NCBI RefSeq assembly: GCF_002563955.1
Contig: NZ_PDJE01000001.1
Span: 2,604,001-2,668,000, forward strand
Direction of reading: 5' to 3'
DNA: 64,000 bases
Source of the DNA: Paramicrobacterium agarici
GTDB taxonomy: Bacteria > Actinomycetota > Actinomycetes > Actinomycetales > Microbacteriaceae
The notes under the pieces were generated by a model. That model was not told the DNA's origin, did no database searches, and saw only the letters and a program-made list of their open reading frames with translations. The position numbers and the translations under genes are program-made. Each line of letters starts with the position of its first letter. The first letter of the stretch is position 1. This document shows, in pieces, positions 14,712 through 24,295 of this stretch.

Positions 14712-15620
14712 TCAGGAATGGGCGATGTTCTCTGTGTCCGAGTGCCGGGCGGGTTCAAGCTGAAATGTCGAGTGGTCGACGTCGAAGTGGTCTGCGAGAC
14801 ATGACGTGAGATGGTCGAGCAGCTCTCCGACTCGGCCTTCCTCGAAGACCTCGCGTCGCACGATCACGTGGGCGGTGAATACGGATTGACCCGAGGTGAT
14901 TGACCACACGTGAACGTCGTGCACGCCCACGACACCCGTCGCATCGCGCACGTGCTCGCGGATCAGCTCGACGTCCGTTCCCGCTGGTGTCGATTCGTTG
15001 AGCACGCGCCATACGTCGCGCAGCAGCACCGCGGCACGAGGGAGGATCCCGGCGGCGATGAGGAGCGATGCGATCGCGTCGGCCTTCATGAAGCCCGTCG
15101 TCATGATGACGATCGCCGACATTGCCACGAGAACGGAGCCGAGCAAGTCGCCGAAGACCTCGAGGTAAGCGCCCTTCATATTGATGGAGTGCCGCGCGCC
15201 CTGTCGCAGCAGTCCGAGAGAGACAGCGTTGACGACGAGCCCGATGAGCGCGACGATGAGCACCGGAAGGCCGCTGACATGCGCGGGCGCGCTGTCAACG
15301 AGACGCTGGATTCCCTCGATGGCGACCGAGACGGCGACGCTCGTGAGAATGAGCCCGTTCGCGAGCGCCGCCAGCACTTCGGTGCGCTGGAAACCCCAGG
15401 TATGGCGGTCCGTCGCTGGGCGCAGCGCGATCCTCATAGCGACGAGAGCGATCACGAGTCCGGTGAGGTCGGAGAACATGTGTCCAGCGTCAGCGAGCAG
15501 CGCGAGCGACCCCGTCATGATCCCGCCGACGACCTCGACGATCAGCGTCACCGATACGAGCGCGATCACGCCGATCAAGCGCTTTCGGTTCGCCGTTCCG
15601 TGAGAATGATCGTGTGCCAT
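14712..15620 (-). CDS. Cation diffusion facilitator metal exporter (CzcD/ZitB-like)
   Basis: 302 residues. The N-terminus is His-rich (MAHDHSHG). Membrane helix 2 carries the zinc-site motif ADAGHMFSD and helix 5 EVFGDLLGS, the HxxxD/ExxxD-type quartet. The cytoplasmic C-terminal domain has VHDVHVWSITSGQSVFTAHV. It probably exports Zn(II) or another divalent ion by proton antiport. Upstream (15683-15702) is a pair of direct octamers that may be a regulator site. Chromosomal, not part of the inserted element. Metal is inferred. Confidence 0.92.
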   Translation of the reverse strand: MAHDHSHGTANRKRLIGVIALVSVTLIVEVVGGIMTGSLALLADAGHMFSDLTGLVIALVAMRIALRPATDRHTWGFQRTEVLAALANGLILTSVAVSVAIEGIQRLVDSAPAHVSGLPVLIVALIGLVVNAVSLGLLRQGARHSINMKGAYLEVFGDLLGSVLVAMSAIVIMTTGFMKADAIASLLIAAGILPRAAVLLRDVWRVLNESTPAGTDVELIREHVRDATGVVGVHDVHVWSITSGQSVFTAHVIVRREVFEEGRVGELLDHLTSCLADHFDVDHSTFQLEPARHSDTENIAHS

Positions 15621-15682
15621 GACTCCACGTTAGGCACGCGCGGACGATCTTCTCCAGCATCGTGCCCAGATAGGAATGATGG

Positions 15683-15702
15683 CCGTTCTCATTACCGTTC
15701 TC
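15683..15702. promoter_or_regulatory. Direct repeat CCGTTCTC x2 upstream of the CDF gene
   Basis: CCGTTCTC occurs at 15683 and 15695, spaced 12 bases start to start with ATTA between. It lies 60-80 bases before the CDF start and just beyond the rdgB stop. On the left flank AATGA and the internal TCATT form a weak inverted pair. This could be a metal-regulator site, but the evidence is thin. Confidence 0.3.
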
Positions 15703-15718
15703 GACGGCCTAGCGCACG

Positions 15719-16306
15719 TCAGAGCGCCTGAAGAAGCGGCACTGCCGCCTGAAAGGCGCGCGCTCGATGAGAGATCTCATTCTTGTGCTCTGGCGCGAGT
15801 TCAGCCGAGCTGACCGAGAGGCCCTCCGGAATGAAAATCGAATCGTAACCGAAGCCGTTCTCGCCGCTCTCGGCGTGAGCGACACGGCCAGGCCACTCTC
15901 CACGCGCAACGTTCTCGGTGCCCGATACCGGGTCGACGATTGCGATCGCGCAATGGAAACGCGCTGCGCGATTCGGGTCGTCGATATCGGCAAGCTGGGC
16001 GAGCAGCAGTCTGCGGTTCGCGGCGTCCTCGCGGGTTCCCGACCAGCGCGCCGAGAAGATGCCCGGTGCGCCGCCCATGATGTCCACGCTGATCCCGCTG
16101 TCATCGGCGAGCGCGACTCGTCCCGTGTGGGCGGCAGCCGCTCGCGCCTTGATCAACGCGTTCTCGTCAAAGCTTGCACCGTCTTCGACCGGCTCCGGCC
16201 CGTCGAAGGCTTCGATGATGATGCCGGTGACGTCACGCGCGAGAATCCGCTGAAACTCGGCGACCTTGTGAGCGTTGTGGCTTGCCAGCACGACGTGAAG
16301 CGTCAT
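15719..16306 (-). CDS. rdgB: Non-canonical purine NTP pyrophosphatase (RdgB/HAM1)
   Basis: 195 residues. HAM1 signature at the N-terminus ([17 protein letters not shown]), substrate loop [17 protein letters not shown], metal site [23 protein letters not shown], and the C-terminal [11 protein letters not shown] / [16 protein letters not shown]. It hydrolyses dITP, XTP and similar NTPs to the monophosphate, clearing damaged precursors. The start overlaps rph by 4 nt; murI-rph-rdgB form an operon, an arrangement common in actinobacteria. Confidence 0.95.
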   Translation of the reverse strand: MTLHVVLASHNAHKVAEFQRILARDVTGIIIEAFDGPEPVEDGASFDENALIKARAAAAHTGRVALADDSGISVDIMGGAPGIFSARWSGTREDAANRRLLLAQLADIDDPNRAARFHCAIAIVDPVSGTENVARGEWPGRVAHAESGENGFGYDSIFIPEGLSVSSAELAPEHKNEISHRARAFQAAVPLLQAL

Positions 16307-17034
16307 GCGTCACCAAGTGCTTCGGTCTGCAGGCCGCCGAGCTCGCGGGCGCCGTTCGTCGCGAGATCGAGCAGGGCGTCGAGCTCGGCTCTGTCGAACG
16401 GAGCACCCTCGGCCGTGCCCTGCACCTCGACGAACAGTCCTCGCCCCGTGACGACGACGTTCATGTCGGTTTCGGCGCGCACGTCTTCGACGTATGCGAG
16501 GTCGAGCATCGGCTCCCCGTCGATGATGCCGACGGAGACCGCAGAGACGCTGTCGATGAGCGGCACCGAATTCTTTCCGATGTGCCCCTTGCCTCGAGCC
16601 CACTCCATCGCGTCGACGAGAGCGACATAGGCGCCGGTGATCGCAGCCGTTCGCGTGCCCCCGTCAGCCTGCAGCACGTCGCAGTCGATCACGATCGTGT
16701 TTTCGCCGAGAGCCTTCATGTCGACGACGGCGCGAAGGCTCCGGCCGATGAGCCGAGAGATCTCGTGCGTGCGTCCGCCGATCTTTCCCTTGACCGATTC
16801 ACGCCCCGAGCGCTCATTCGTCGCGCGCGGCAGCATCGCGTACTCCGCGGTGACCCACCCTTTCCCCTTGCCCGTGAGCCAGCGCGGCACGCCAGGTGTG
16901 AACGACGCCGTGCAGAGCACCTTGGTCTTGCCGAACGAGATGAGGGCCGACCCCTCCGCCTGCTCGCTCCATCCGCGTTCGATCGTCACGGGCCTCAGCT
17001 GGTCGGGGGTGCGTCCGTCTTTGCGCGTTGTCAC
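16303..17034 (-). CDS. rph: Ribonuclease PH
   Basis: 243 residues, normal length. RNase PH signatures: [61 protein letters not shown] (phosphate and tRNA contacts), [21 protein letters not shown]. It trims tRNA 3' ends by phosphorolysis. Middle gene of murI-rph-rdgB, overlapping the start of rdgB and the stop of murI by 4 nt each. Confidence 0.96.
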   Translation of the reverse strand: MTTRKDGRTPDQLRPVTIERGWSEQAEGSALISFGKTKVLCTASFTPGVPRWLTGKGKGWVTAEYAMLPRATNERSGRESVKGKIGGRTHEISRLIGRSLRAVVDMKALGENTIVIDCDVLQADGGTRTAAITGAYVALVDAMEWARGKGHIGKNSVPLIDSVSAVSVGIIDGEPMLDLAYVEDVRAETDMNVVVTGRGLFVEVQGTAEGAPFDRAELDALLDLATNGARELGGLQTEALGDA

Positions 17035-17882
17035 GAATTATCTCCTTCTCTGAGTGCAGCGTGTAGTGAGGCAAGGTCGATGGCCCCGGTCTGCACGAGG
17101 TTCACCGACGAGATCTCGTGCCCGATCAGCCGGTGCGCGAGCTCGAGAAACTCATCGGCGCTCTGCCCTGTCGCCTCGTAGTGGTGAGTGGGTGGGGCGG
17201 ATGCTGTTCGGGCGATGCCGCGGTCGATCAACGTGCGGTACACGTCGTTCGCGGTCTCCGTATCGCTCGAGACGAGTGTTACCTCCGGCCCCATGACGTA
17301 TGAGATCACGCCCTTGAGGAACGGGTAGTGCGTGCATCCGAGCACGAGTGTGTCGACGTTCGCGTCGCGCAGCGAGCTCAAATACGACGTCGCGACCTCA
17401 AGGACTTCGTCGCCTGTGGTGACCCCGGCTTCGACGAACTCGACGAACCGGGGGCATGCCTGCGCGACGATCTCGAGATCCGGAGCAGCGGCGAACGCAT
17501 CGTGATATGCGCGAGAGTTGATCGTTCCCTCTGTGCCGATCACCCCGACTCGGCGATTGCGCGTCGTTGTCACCGCCGTGCGAACGGCGGGCTGGATCAC
17601 TTCGATCACCGGCACCGAGTATCGTTCGCGCGCGTCCCTGAGCATCGCCGACGACGCCGTGTTGCACGCGATGACGATCATCTTCACGCCCTGGGCGACA
17701 AGATCATCGAGCACCTCGAGAGCGTAGCGACGCACATCGGCGATCGGCTTGGGCCCGTAGGGCGAGTGAGCTGTATCGCCGACGTACAGCACCGATTCGT
17801 TGGGAAGCTGGTCTTGGATGGCACGCGCGACGGTGAGTCCGCCGACGCCCGAGTCGAAAATCCCTATCGGCGCATCAGTCAC
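17031..17882 (-). CDS. murI: Glutamate racemase
   Basis: 283 residues. N-terminal [17 protein letters not shown] with the catalytic Asp/Ser region, [13 protein letters not shown] with the first catalytic Cys, and [15 protein letters not shown] with the second. It makes D-glutamate for peptidoglycan. First gene of the operon with rph and rdgB. Divergent from pncB, with the two starts only about 37 bases apart. Confidence 0.96.
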   Translation of the reverse strand: MTDAPIGIFDSGVGGLTVARAIQDQLPNESVLYVGDTAHSPYGPKPIADVRRYALEVLDDLVAQGVKMIVIACNTASSAMLRDARERYSVPVIEVIQPAVRTAVTTTRNRRVGVIGTEGTINSRAYHDAFAAAPDLEIVAQACPRFVEFVEAGVTTGDEVLEVATSYLSSLRDANVDTLVLGCTHYPFLKGVISYVMGPEVTLVSSDTETANDVYRTLIDRGIARTASAPPTHHYEATGQSADEFLELAHRLIGHEISSVNLVQTGAIDLASLHAALREGDNS

Positions 17883-17919
17883 GCATCAAGCCTAGCCGTC
17901 TCCCCGGTAGGCTTGCCGC

Positions 17920-19236
17920 GTGAACACGTCGACGGCACTCCGCACCGACCGCTACGAGCTCACAATGCTCGAAGCGGCGATCACTCACGGCACGGCCGAC
18001 ACCCCCTGCATGTTCGAGGCCTTCGGGCGCCGGCTCCCGGGAGCCAGACGCTACGGCGTCGTCGCAGGCATCGGGCGGCTCCTCGAGCGAATCCGCGATT
18101 TTCGATTTGGCGACGCCGAGCTCGCCTGGCTCTCCGGCAACGAGGTCGTGAACTCCGCCACTCTCGACTGGCTGGCTGACTATCGTTTCAGCGGCGACAT
18201 CTGGGGCTACGCCGAAGGAGAAGCGTACTTTCCTGAATCCCCAATCTTGATCGTCGAGTCCTCTTTCGGCGAGGGCGTGCTTCTCGAGACGCTGATTCTC
18301 AGCATCCTGAATTATGACTCCGCTGTCGCTGCTGCTGCCACGCGCATGGTCACTGCGGCCGCCGACCGCCCGCTCGCCGAAATGGGCTCGCGCCGCACAC
18401 ACGAGGACTCCGCCGTCGCCGCCGCGCGCGCCGCATACATCGCAGGCTTCAGCGCGACGAGCAACCTCGAAGCGGGCCGCACCTGGGGCATCCCGACCAT
18501 GGGTACCGCCGCTCATTCCTTCACACTGCTGCATGAGAGCGAGGAGGAGGCGTTCCGCGCGCAGATCGCGGCCTCTGGACCCGAGACGACGCTGCTCGTC
18601 GACACGTACGACATCGCCCGCGGCGTCGAGACCGCTATTCGCGTAGCCGGCACCGAGCTCGGCGCGATCCGGCTCGACTCCGGCGACCTTCCGACACTTG
18701 TCGTCGACGTGCGGCGTCAACTCGATAAGCTCGGCGCCCACGACACCAAGATCACCGTCACGAGCGACCTCGACGAGTACGCCATCGCGACGCTGCGACC
18801 TGCTCCTGTCGATTCGTATGGCGTGGGAACGTCGCTTGTTACGGGCTCGGGCTCCCCCGCGGCCGGACTCGTCTACAAACTCGTTGCTCGTCAGCGCGGC
18901 AACGGAGAATGGGTCTCCGTTGCCAAGGCCTCGACGGGAAAGGCCTCCATCGGCGGACGCAAGTATGCAACCCGGGTCCGCGACGAGAACGGAGTCGCAC
19001 GTCAGGAGAAGGTGTACATCGGTCTCGGTCCAGAAGACGCTGACGCTCTCCCCTCCACGGAGCGCCCGCTTCTGCAGCCGCTCATGACGGCGGGAGACAT
19101 CGATGACCGTCACGTCGGGGTGGCCGGCACTCGACGCGCGCGAGAACATCACGCGATGGTGCGCTCCGAGCTTCCGGCGGGCGCCTTCCGTCTCGGTCGC
19201 GGGGACCCCGCGCTGCCGACGACGTTCGACGAGTAA
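17920..19236 (+). CDS. pncB: Nicotinate phosphoribosyltransferase
   Basis: 438 residues from GTG 17920. N-terminal TDRYELTMLEAAITHG, the phosphohistidine region GTAAHSFTLLHESE, IRLDSGDL, and a PRPP-binding-like GVGTSLVTGSGSPAAGLVYKLV. It makes NaMN from nicotinate and PRPP in NAD salvage. Single gene, divergent from murI and convergent with the DUF3039 gene. The C-terminal tail after QPLMTAGD is as usual for actinobacterial members. Confidence 0.94.
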   Translation: MNTSTALRTDRYELTMLEAAITHGTADTPCMFEAFGRRLPGARRYGVVAGIGRLLERIRDFRFGDAELAWLSGNEVVNSATLDWLADYRFSGDIWGYAEGEAYFPESPILIVESSFGEGVLLETLILSILNYDSAVAAAATRMVTAAADRPLAEMGSRRTHEDSAVAAARAAYIAGFSATSNLEAGRTWGIPTMGTAAHSFTLLHESEEEAFRAQIAASGPETTLLVDTYDIARGVETAIRVAGTELGAIRLDSGDLPTLVVDVRRQLDKLGAHDTKITVTSDLDEYAIATLRPAPVDSYGVGTSLVTGSGSPAAGLVYKLVARQRGNGEWVSVAKASTGKASIGGRKYATRVRDENGVARQEKVYIGLGPEDADALPSTERPLLQPLMTAGDIDDRHVGVAGTRRAREHHAMVRSELPAGAFRLGRGDPALPTTFDE

Positions 19237-19248
19237 CGTCGTCAGTGT

Positions 19249-19530
19249 CTACGCGTCACGCATCCGCTCGTAGACCTTTTTGCACTCGGGGCAGACCGGA
19301 AACTTCTCCGGGTCGCGGCCGGGCGTCCATTTCTTGCCGCAAAGCGCTCGCACAGGTTTTCCCGAGATCGCAGACTCGAGAATCTTGTCTTTCTTGACGT
19401 AGTGCGAGAAGCGCTCGTGGTCGCCCGGGTCGATCGACTCCTTCTCGATCAGCTCCTCAAGCTCACGATCGAGAACAGACGTCGATCCGCCGGTCGAGAG
19501 CGGGTCGTCTGTGCGCACCTGAACGTTCAT
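19249..19530 (-). CDS. DUF3039 family small zinc-ribbon-like protein
   Basis: 93 residues from ATG 19530. Conserved features are GDHERFSHYVKKDKI, RALCGKKWTPGRDPEKFPVCPECKKVYERM, with a CxxC and one earlier Cys. The family is actinobacterial and of unknown function; the cysteines suggest a single zinc site. The long open frame upstream of this start is antisense to the permease and was not used. Confidence 0.85.
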   Translation of the reverse strand: MNVQVRTDDPLSTGGSTSVLDRELEELIEKESIDPGDHERFSHYVKKDKILESAISGKPVRALCGKKWTPGRDPEKFPVCPECKKVYERMRDA

Positions 19531-19562
19531 AGTCACAAGTGTAATCCGATCACGCTGCGTCG

Positions 19563-21137
19563 TCAGTGTGAGGTGGCGAACTCGATGATCTCGGGACCGC
19601 GCTTGTCGAAGGCGCGGCCGCCGACCCAGATGCCCACAACGAACACGAGGATGCCGGTGCCCACTCCGACGAGAAGGGGGAGCATTGTTGCGTCGGTGTC
19701 GCCGCTCAGCGTCTGCCACGCGAAGAACAGCGCAGGGAGGGTCAGGATCACCGGGACCAGCAGCCCGAATGTCTGGCTGAGGCCTCCGCGCGAACCGCTG
19801 TACTGCGGCTGCTGAAAGGGGCTGTCGCCTGGAGCGGCGGCCGGATAGGGAAATCGCGTCGAGAGGTAGCTGGCGACACCGAGTGCGGTGAGGAGCAGGC
19901 ATGTCGAAACGCCGAACAGGCTCGGCAAGATGGACCAGTCTCCGTAGAACGCTGTCGAGATCATCGAGCCGATAACGACGATGGGAACGCCGATGAGAAG
20001 TGTCGGCGCCGTGCGCCCCAGCCGGTCTGCGTAGCCGCGAACGCCTGACGCGACGTGCAGCCAGACTGCGCTTGCGTCGAAGGCGAGGTCGTTGTGAAGC
20101 GACCAGCCGAGAAAGAGGCACATGAAGGGCAGCGGCACAAGTGCGAGCGGCTGCGCCGGGACTCCGGCGATGAGCAGCGGCGGAATCAGCAGAAACGGCA
20201 AGATCGGAATGATCAGGATCGAGACGATGTAGCGTGCATCCCGTCCCCAATAGCTGAGACTTCGAGCAGCGATCGAGCTCGAGGCGCGCGCGGGGAGCAC
20301 ATCGAACCACCCGAGGCTGCCGAACCCGCCCTCCGGGATCTCGCGCGTCACCGTGTGCAGAGCCCGGTGCACGAGCCCCCACCATGCGACGTACAGAACG
20401 GCGGTTGTGCCCGCGGCGATGGCCAGCTTTCCGATGGCCGCACCCATATTTCCGAGGGCGACCTCTCCCGGCACCGCCCACACCGCACCGAACGGCGTCC
20501 AGCTCACCGCGTCGGCGGCGCGCCCGAAGTCGCTCAGACCGGCTCCTGCGCCCCAGTCGATGCCGAGAACGAAGATGATCGCGGGGGCGACGAGCACGAG
20601 CGCGAGCAGAAGAAAGACGACACGGAGCTCGCGGGATTTGCGCGTCACGAAGGCTCCGCTCGCAACCTGCTCGGCGATTCTCGCGGCCAGCGCGCACGTC
20701 GCGATGGCGAGAAGTGCGCTGACGACAGCGAACACGGTTTCGAGTGCGCCCCGTGACCACGTGGCGACCGTCGCAAAGCTGAGCACGACCAGCACGAGGC
20801 TCGGGATGCTGAGAAGGCTCGCCAGCAGCGTCGTCGGAGCAAGGACAGAACTGCGGATGCTGAAGGTGGCCAGTGTCCTTGGATCGAGCGGATCCGTCAC
20901 GCCGAGCATGGAGGGTATGAGCAGAAACCCGAGGACGACGAAGGAGCCCGTGACAACGAGCAGGTCGCGCGCGTTCGACGCGCTCGCGTCAGCCAGCCCG
21001 ATCAGCCCGTTGACGAGGGCCCACGTTCCGAGACCGACGACAACGATGAGCAGAATGGCGCCGGTGACGCGGCCCGGACGCCTCGCAACAGCACCGAGCG
21101 AGAGCTGCAGCCTCAGTCGGAGAAGCTGTGCAACCAT
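19563..21137 (-). CDS. ABC exporter membrane subunit (large permease)
   Basis: 524 residues with roughly 11-13 hydrophobic segments; no soluble domain. The start overlaps the 3' end of the ATPase gene by 25 nt, so the two are translated together. The pattern of widely spaced membrane pairs and the partner ATPase fit an ABC-2-like or SagG-like exporter. Substrate unknown. Convergent neighbours (pncB, DUF3039) give no hint. Family call rests mainly on the neighbour. Confidence 0.65.
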   Translation of the reverse strand: MVAQLLRLRLQLSLGAVARRPGRVTGAILLIVVVGLGTWALVNGLIGLADASASNARDLLVVTGSFVVLGFLLIPSMLGVTDPLDPRTLATFSIRSSVLAPTTLLASLLSIPSLVLVVLSFATVATWSRGALETVFAVVSALLAIATCALAARIAEQVASGAFVTRKSRELRVVFLLLALVLVAPAIIFVLGIDWGAGAGLSDFGRAADAVSWTPFGAVWAVPGEVALGNMGAAIGKLAIAAGTTAVLYVAWWGLVHRALHTVTREIPEGGFGSLGWFDVLPARASSSIAARSLSYWGRDARYIVSILIIPILPFLLIPPLLIAGVPAQPLALVPLPFMCLFLGWSLHNDLAFDASAVWLHVASGVRGYADRLGRTAPTLLIGVPIVVIGSMISTAFYGDWSILPSLFGVSTCLLLTALGVASYLSTRFPYPAAAPGDSPFQQPQYSGSRGGLSQTFGLLVPVILTLPALFFAWQTLSGDTDATMLPLLVGVGTGILVFVVGIWVGGRAFDKRGPEIIEFATSH

Positions 21138-23284
21138 TCAAGGTCCTCCGTCGCCTTGCGCCCGCCTACGAGCTCGATGAACCGTTCCTCCAGGGTGCCT
21201 CCATCGCGCACGTCGTCCACGGCTCCGCTTGCCAGCAGCTCTCCCCCGACGATGATCGCGACGTTGTCGCAGACGCGCTCGATGAATTCCATGCCGTGAC
21301 TCGAGAGAATCACGGTGCCGCCGTTCTCCACGTATTTCTGCAGAATCTCGGTGATGCTTGCAGCCGAGACTGGATCAACAGATTCGAAGGGCTCGTCGAG
21401 CACGAGCACGCGCGGCGAGTGGATGAGCGCGCATGCGAGCGCGATCTTCTTCGACATGCCGGCCGAGTAATCCGACACCAGGCGTCCCACCGCATCGTCG
21501 AGCCCGAATGCGCGCGTCAGGCTCTTCACGCGTGCGCGAACGGTCACATTGTCGAGTCCGCGAAGAACGCCAGAGTAGTAGAGCAGCTGGGCACCGGTGA
21601 GCCGGTCGAACAGGCGCATTCGATCGGGCAGCGTGCCCATCATGCGCTTCGCTGCCGCAGGGTCGCTCCAGACGTCTACTCCCCCAACGGACACGGTCCC
21701 TGCATCTGGCCGCAGGAGACCCGTGATCATCGAGAGTGTTGTCGTCTTTCCCGCACCGTTCGGCCCGACGATCCCGTAGAAGGACCCCGACGGAATGTCG
21801 AGATCAATGGATGTGACAGCGACCGTGTCTCCGAACTCCTTGCGCAGCCCGGACATCGAGACGGCTCCTCGCGGTGTGGCGTCTGCGGCGGCGGTGAGCA
21901 GCTGATCGGCGGCGTCCTTGGCCGCTGCGGCCTTCTCGGCTTTCGCTTCCGCGCGTTTCTTCGCCCGCTCAGCAGCCTTCTCCCGCTCATCCGACATGCG
22001 TTCGCGCGTGCGCTTCCACGCGCTTCGCACCCAGGTGGTCGCGCCAGAGACGACGTCCGTACCCACAGGGCGTGCCTGCGGTGCATCGCCGCGATCAGAA
22101 TGCACGTCGTCCTCCGACTGAGTGACGCTCGGCGTCGAATCGTCGTCGGGATCGCTGATCTCCTGCGTCGCCGTGACCTGTTCGGCCGCCGAGACGTCTG
22201 CGGCGTCGCGAGCAGCAGAGCTGACGCGTTCGGACACAGAGATGGTGGGCGCGGGCGACGAGGTGTCGGCGCCTGAGCTCGTCGCCTGTGTCTTCTTCAT
22301 CGCGCCAGCGGGTGCCACCGGCGTCTCGTCCGCTGATTCTGGCCGCGCATCGTCGGCTCCGGAAGGTTCCTTCGCCTTCGGCGTTGCCGCTGTACCAGGC
22401 TTTCGAGCTGCGCTCTGAGCAGCCGATGCTTTCGACGCTCTCGGCGTGGCCGACGCGTCCGATGCCGTACCCGCAGGCTCGGCGGACGAGAGCGACGGGA
22501 CGTCTGTGGATGCGGCAGGTTTCTTTGCTGCCGTTGTCTTCGGGTCTGACTTTTTCGGCCCCGTTGTCTTCGAGCCCGTCGTCTTCGAATCTGCTGTCGT
22601 GCTGCGAGACGTCTTCGGCTTCGACGTCGTTGATCTCGGCGACGCGGCGGATGCCTGCTTCTTGCTCGCCGACGTCGGCTTATCGCCAGCGGCCGTCGTC
22701 GACGAGCCAGCCGCTGTCGCCGGCTTCTTGGCGGCAGCGCCTGCGGGCTTCTTGGTGGCGGATGCCGCCGGCTTCTTCGTTGACGCTGCGGTACTCGACG
22801 TCCCCGACGTCGACGTGGTCTTCGCAGACGTCGACTTCTTGGATGTCGACTTCTGCGTCGTCGATTTTGTGGCACCCGACTTTGTCGCCGTCGATTTCTT
22901 CGCGGTCGTGGTTCGTGCAGAACTGGAGGCCGGCTTCTTGGCCGAGGCCGACGGCTTCTTCGCCGCGGGCGACTTCTGGGGTTCTGAAGACTTCTGAGAC
23001 GCAGACGACGAGCCCGCCGGCGCGCTCTTCACCGGAGCCTCGGCGACGGATGAGCGACTTGTTGCGGGCTTCTTCTTCGCCGCCGACTCACGCTGAGATG
23101 ATGATGCTGCCTTCGGGCGCGAACCCGACGTGGGCCGAGCATCGCCAGCAGGTCGGGCATCTCCCGCAGCATCTGCCTGACTCTGCGACGCGACGTCCGA
23201 GTCAGCCCCGGACCGATCCCCTTTGCTCTCTGCGGAATCGGTCGGCGGCGTCTCATCGGGCAGTGGCGAAGGCGCAGAAGTCAC
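21113..23284 (-). CDS. ABC transporter ATPase with a long histone-H1-like K/A/S/T-rich N-terminal region
   Basis: 723 residues from GTG 23284. Residues about 485-723 are a normal ABC ATPase: Walker A GPNGAGKTTT, signature YSAGMSKKIALA, Walker B VLVLDEPFESVDP, H-loop SSHGMEF. Before it, roughly residues 60-330 are low-complexity and strongly basic, built from KKPA, AKK, TKS and SST units like linker-histone or mycobacterial HU tails; about 330-430 are acidic; about 430-480 is a charged helix (DEREKAAERAKKRAEAKAEKAAAAK). The DNA is in frame throughout with ordinary GC content. ATPases of this type are usually 240-310 residues. The tail could bind DNA, RNA, anionic glycopolymer or the membrane surface. 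Partner permease overlaps downstream. Confidence 0.85.
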   Translation of the reverse strand: MTSAPSPLPDETPPTDSAESKGDRSGADSDVASQSQADAAGDARPAGDARPTSGSRPKAASSSQRESAAKKKPATSRSSVAEAPVKSAPAGSSSASQKSSEPQKSPAAKKPSASAKKPASSSARTTTAKKSTATKSGATKSTTQKSTSKKSTSAKTTSTSGTSSTAASTKKPAASATKKPAGAAAKKPATAAGSSTTAAGDKPTSASKKQASAASPRSTTSKPKTSRSTTADSKTTGSKTTGPKKSDPKTTAAKKPAASTDVPSLSSAEPAGTASDASATPRASKASAAQSAARKPGTAATPKAKEPSGADDARPESADETPVAPAGAMKKTQATSSGADTSSPAPTISVSERVSSAARDAADVSAAEQVTATQEISDPDDDSTPSVTQSEDDVHSDRGDAPQARPVGTDVVSGATTWVRSAWKRTRERMSDEREKAAERAKKRAEAKAEKAAAAKDAADQLLTAAADATPRGAVSMSGLRKEFGDTVAVTSIDLDIPSGSFYGIVGPNGAGKTTTLSMITGLLRPDAGTVSVGGVDVWSDPAAAKRMMGTLPDRMRLFDRLTGAQLLYYSGVLRGLDNVTVRARVKSLTRAFGLDDAVGRLVSDYSAGMSKKIALACALIHSPRVLVLDEPFESVDPVSAASITEILQKYVENGGTVILSSHGMEFIERVCDNVAIIVGGELLASGAVDDVRDGGTLEERFIELVGGRKATEDLEWLHSFSD

Positions 23285-23542
23285 CCATGAAATCTATCAA
23301 GCGCGCCTGACAAGCGCCTCATCCGCAAGAACTATTTCGCTCAATTACTGCCTGAGAGAACACCGAGCGTGTGGTTACGAAACCGCAACAAGCTCCCAGA
23401 CATGGTTATTCGCGCAGCGTCGTCCGCTAACGTGAAATTGGCATAACGGGGTGTCACAGCATTTACCGACGAGCAAACATCGCGTAACACCAGGGGAAAC
23501 ACCCGCCGATGTTTGGCTCGAATCGCAACGTGAGGAGCCACC

Positions 23543-24238
23543 ATGACGACACAGGTCGTAATTCTAGCTGCGGGGATGGGCAGCCGGCTCGGGCGCTCGC
23601 TCCCCAAGCCTCTGACTGAGCTGAACGATGGTCGCACGATCATGCAGCAGCAGTTCGACAACATCCACCAGGCGTTCGGAAAGAACGTCAAGGTGTCGAT
23701 CGTCGTCGGATACAAGCTCGAGCACATCATCGAGGCGTTCCCCGACGCGAATTTTGTCTACAACGAGCAGTACGACCAGACGAACACGTCGAAGAGCCTG
23801 CTCCGCGCGCTCAAGGCGTCGTCTGCCGGTGGCGTTCTGTGGATGAACGGCGACGTCGTCTTCGATCCGTCCGTGCTGGAGCGCGCCGCCGCGCTTGTGG
23901 CACGCGATCAGTCGTTCGTCACAGTCAACACCTCAAAGGTCTCTGACGAAGAGGTCAAGTACACGACGAGCGCGGAAGGATACATCAAGCAGCTCTCGAA
24001 GACTGTCAAGAACGGCGCGCTCGGCGAAGCCGTCGGGATCAACTACATCTCGCGCGCCGACAAGGTGAAGTTCATCCGCCAGCTTCAGCGCGTCGACGAT
24101 CAGGACTATTTCGAGCGCGGCCTCGAGCTCGCCATTGCACACGACAGTGTTCTCGTCGAGCCGATGGACATCTCGGATCTGTACGCCGTCGAGGTCGACT
24201 TCGCCGAAGACCTTGAGCAGGCGAACCTGTTCGTGTAG
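23543..24238 (+). CDS. Sugar/alcohol-phosphate nucleotidyltransferase (phosphocholine cytidylyltransferase-like)
   Basis: 231 residues from ATG 23543 with a strong GAGGAG site. The signature VVILAAGMGSRLGRSLPKPL is the NTP-transferase loop; WMNGDVVFDP holds the metal-binding Asp; the final acidic region VDFAEDLEQAN matches members that make CDP-choline or related CDP/UDP products. It likely activates a building block of the cell-wall glycopolymer assembled by the genes at 24.3-30.8 kb. Followed by a strong terminator at 24252-24289. Exact substrate unknown. Confidence 0.8.
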   Translation: MTTQVVILAAGMGSRLGRSLPKPLTELNDGRTIMQQQFDNIHQAFGKNVKVSIVVGYKLEHIIEAFPDANFVYNEQYDQTNTSKSLLRALKASSAGGVLWMNGDVVFDPSVLERAAALVARDQSFVTVNTSKVSDEEVKYTTSAEGYIKQLSKTVKNGALGEAVGINYISRADKVKFIRQLQRVDDQDYFERGLELAIAHDSVLVEPMDISDLYAVEVDFAEDLEQANLFV

Positions 24239-24251
24239 CACCGAACGATCA

Positions 24252-24289
24252 GATGCCGGCACGTGCCATGCACGTGCCGGCATCTTTTT
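24252..24289 (+). terminator. Rho-independent terminator after the nucleotidyltransferase
   Basis: A perfect 14-bp stem (GATGCCGGCACGTG / CACGTGCCGGCATC) with a five-base loop, followed by TTTTT. It lies 14 bases after the stop and just before the ABC permease start. Confidence 0.92.
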
Positions 24290-24295
24290 GGCATT

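Noticed and set aside
17875..20760. Long minus-strand frame over pncB (17875-19152) and the 503-codon frame upstream of DUF3039 (19249-20760)
   Set aside because: Both are shadows; pncB is unmistakable, and the DUF3039 start at 19530 gives the family's normal length.
22300..23200. Possible tandem repeat or CRISPR-like array in the K/A/S/T-rich stretch
   Set aside because: Repetition is at amino-acid level with irregular units; there is no fixed repeat-spacer pattern, and the frame is open throughout.
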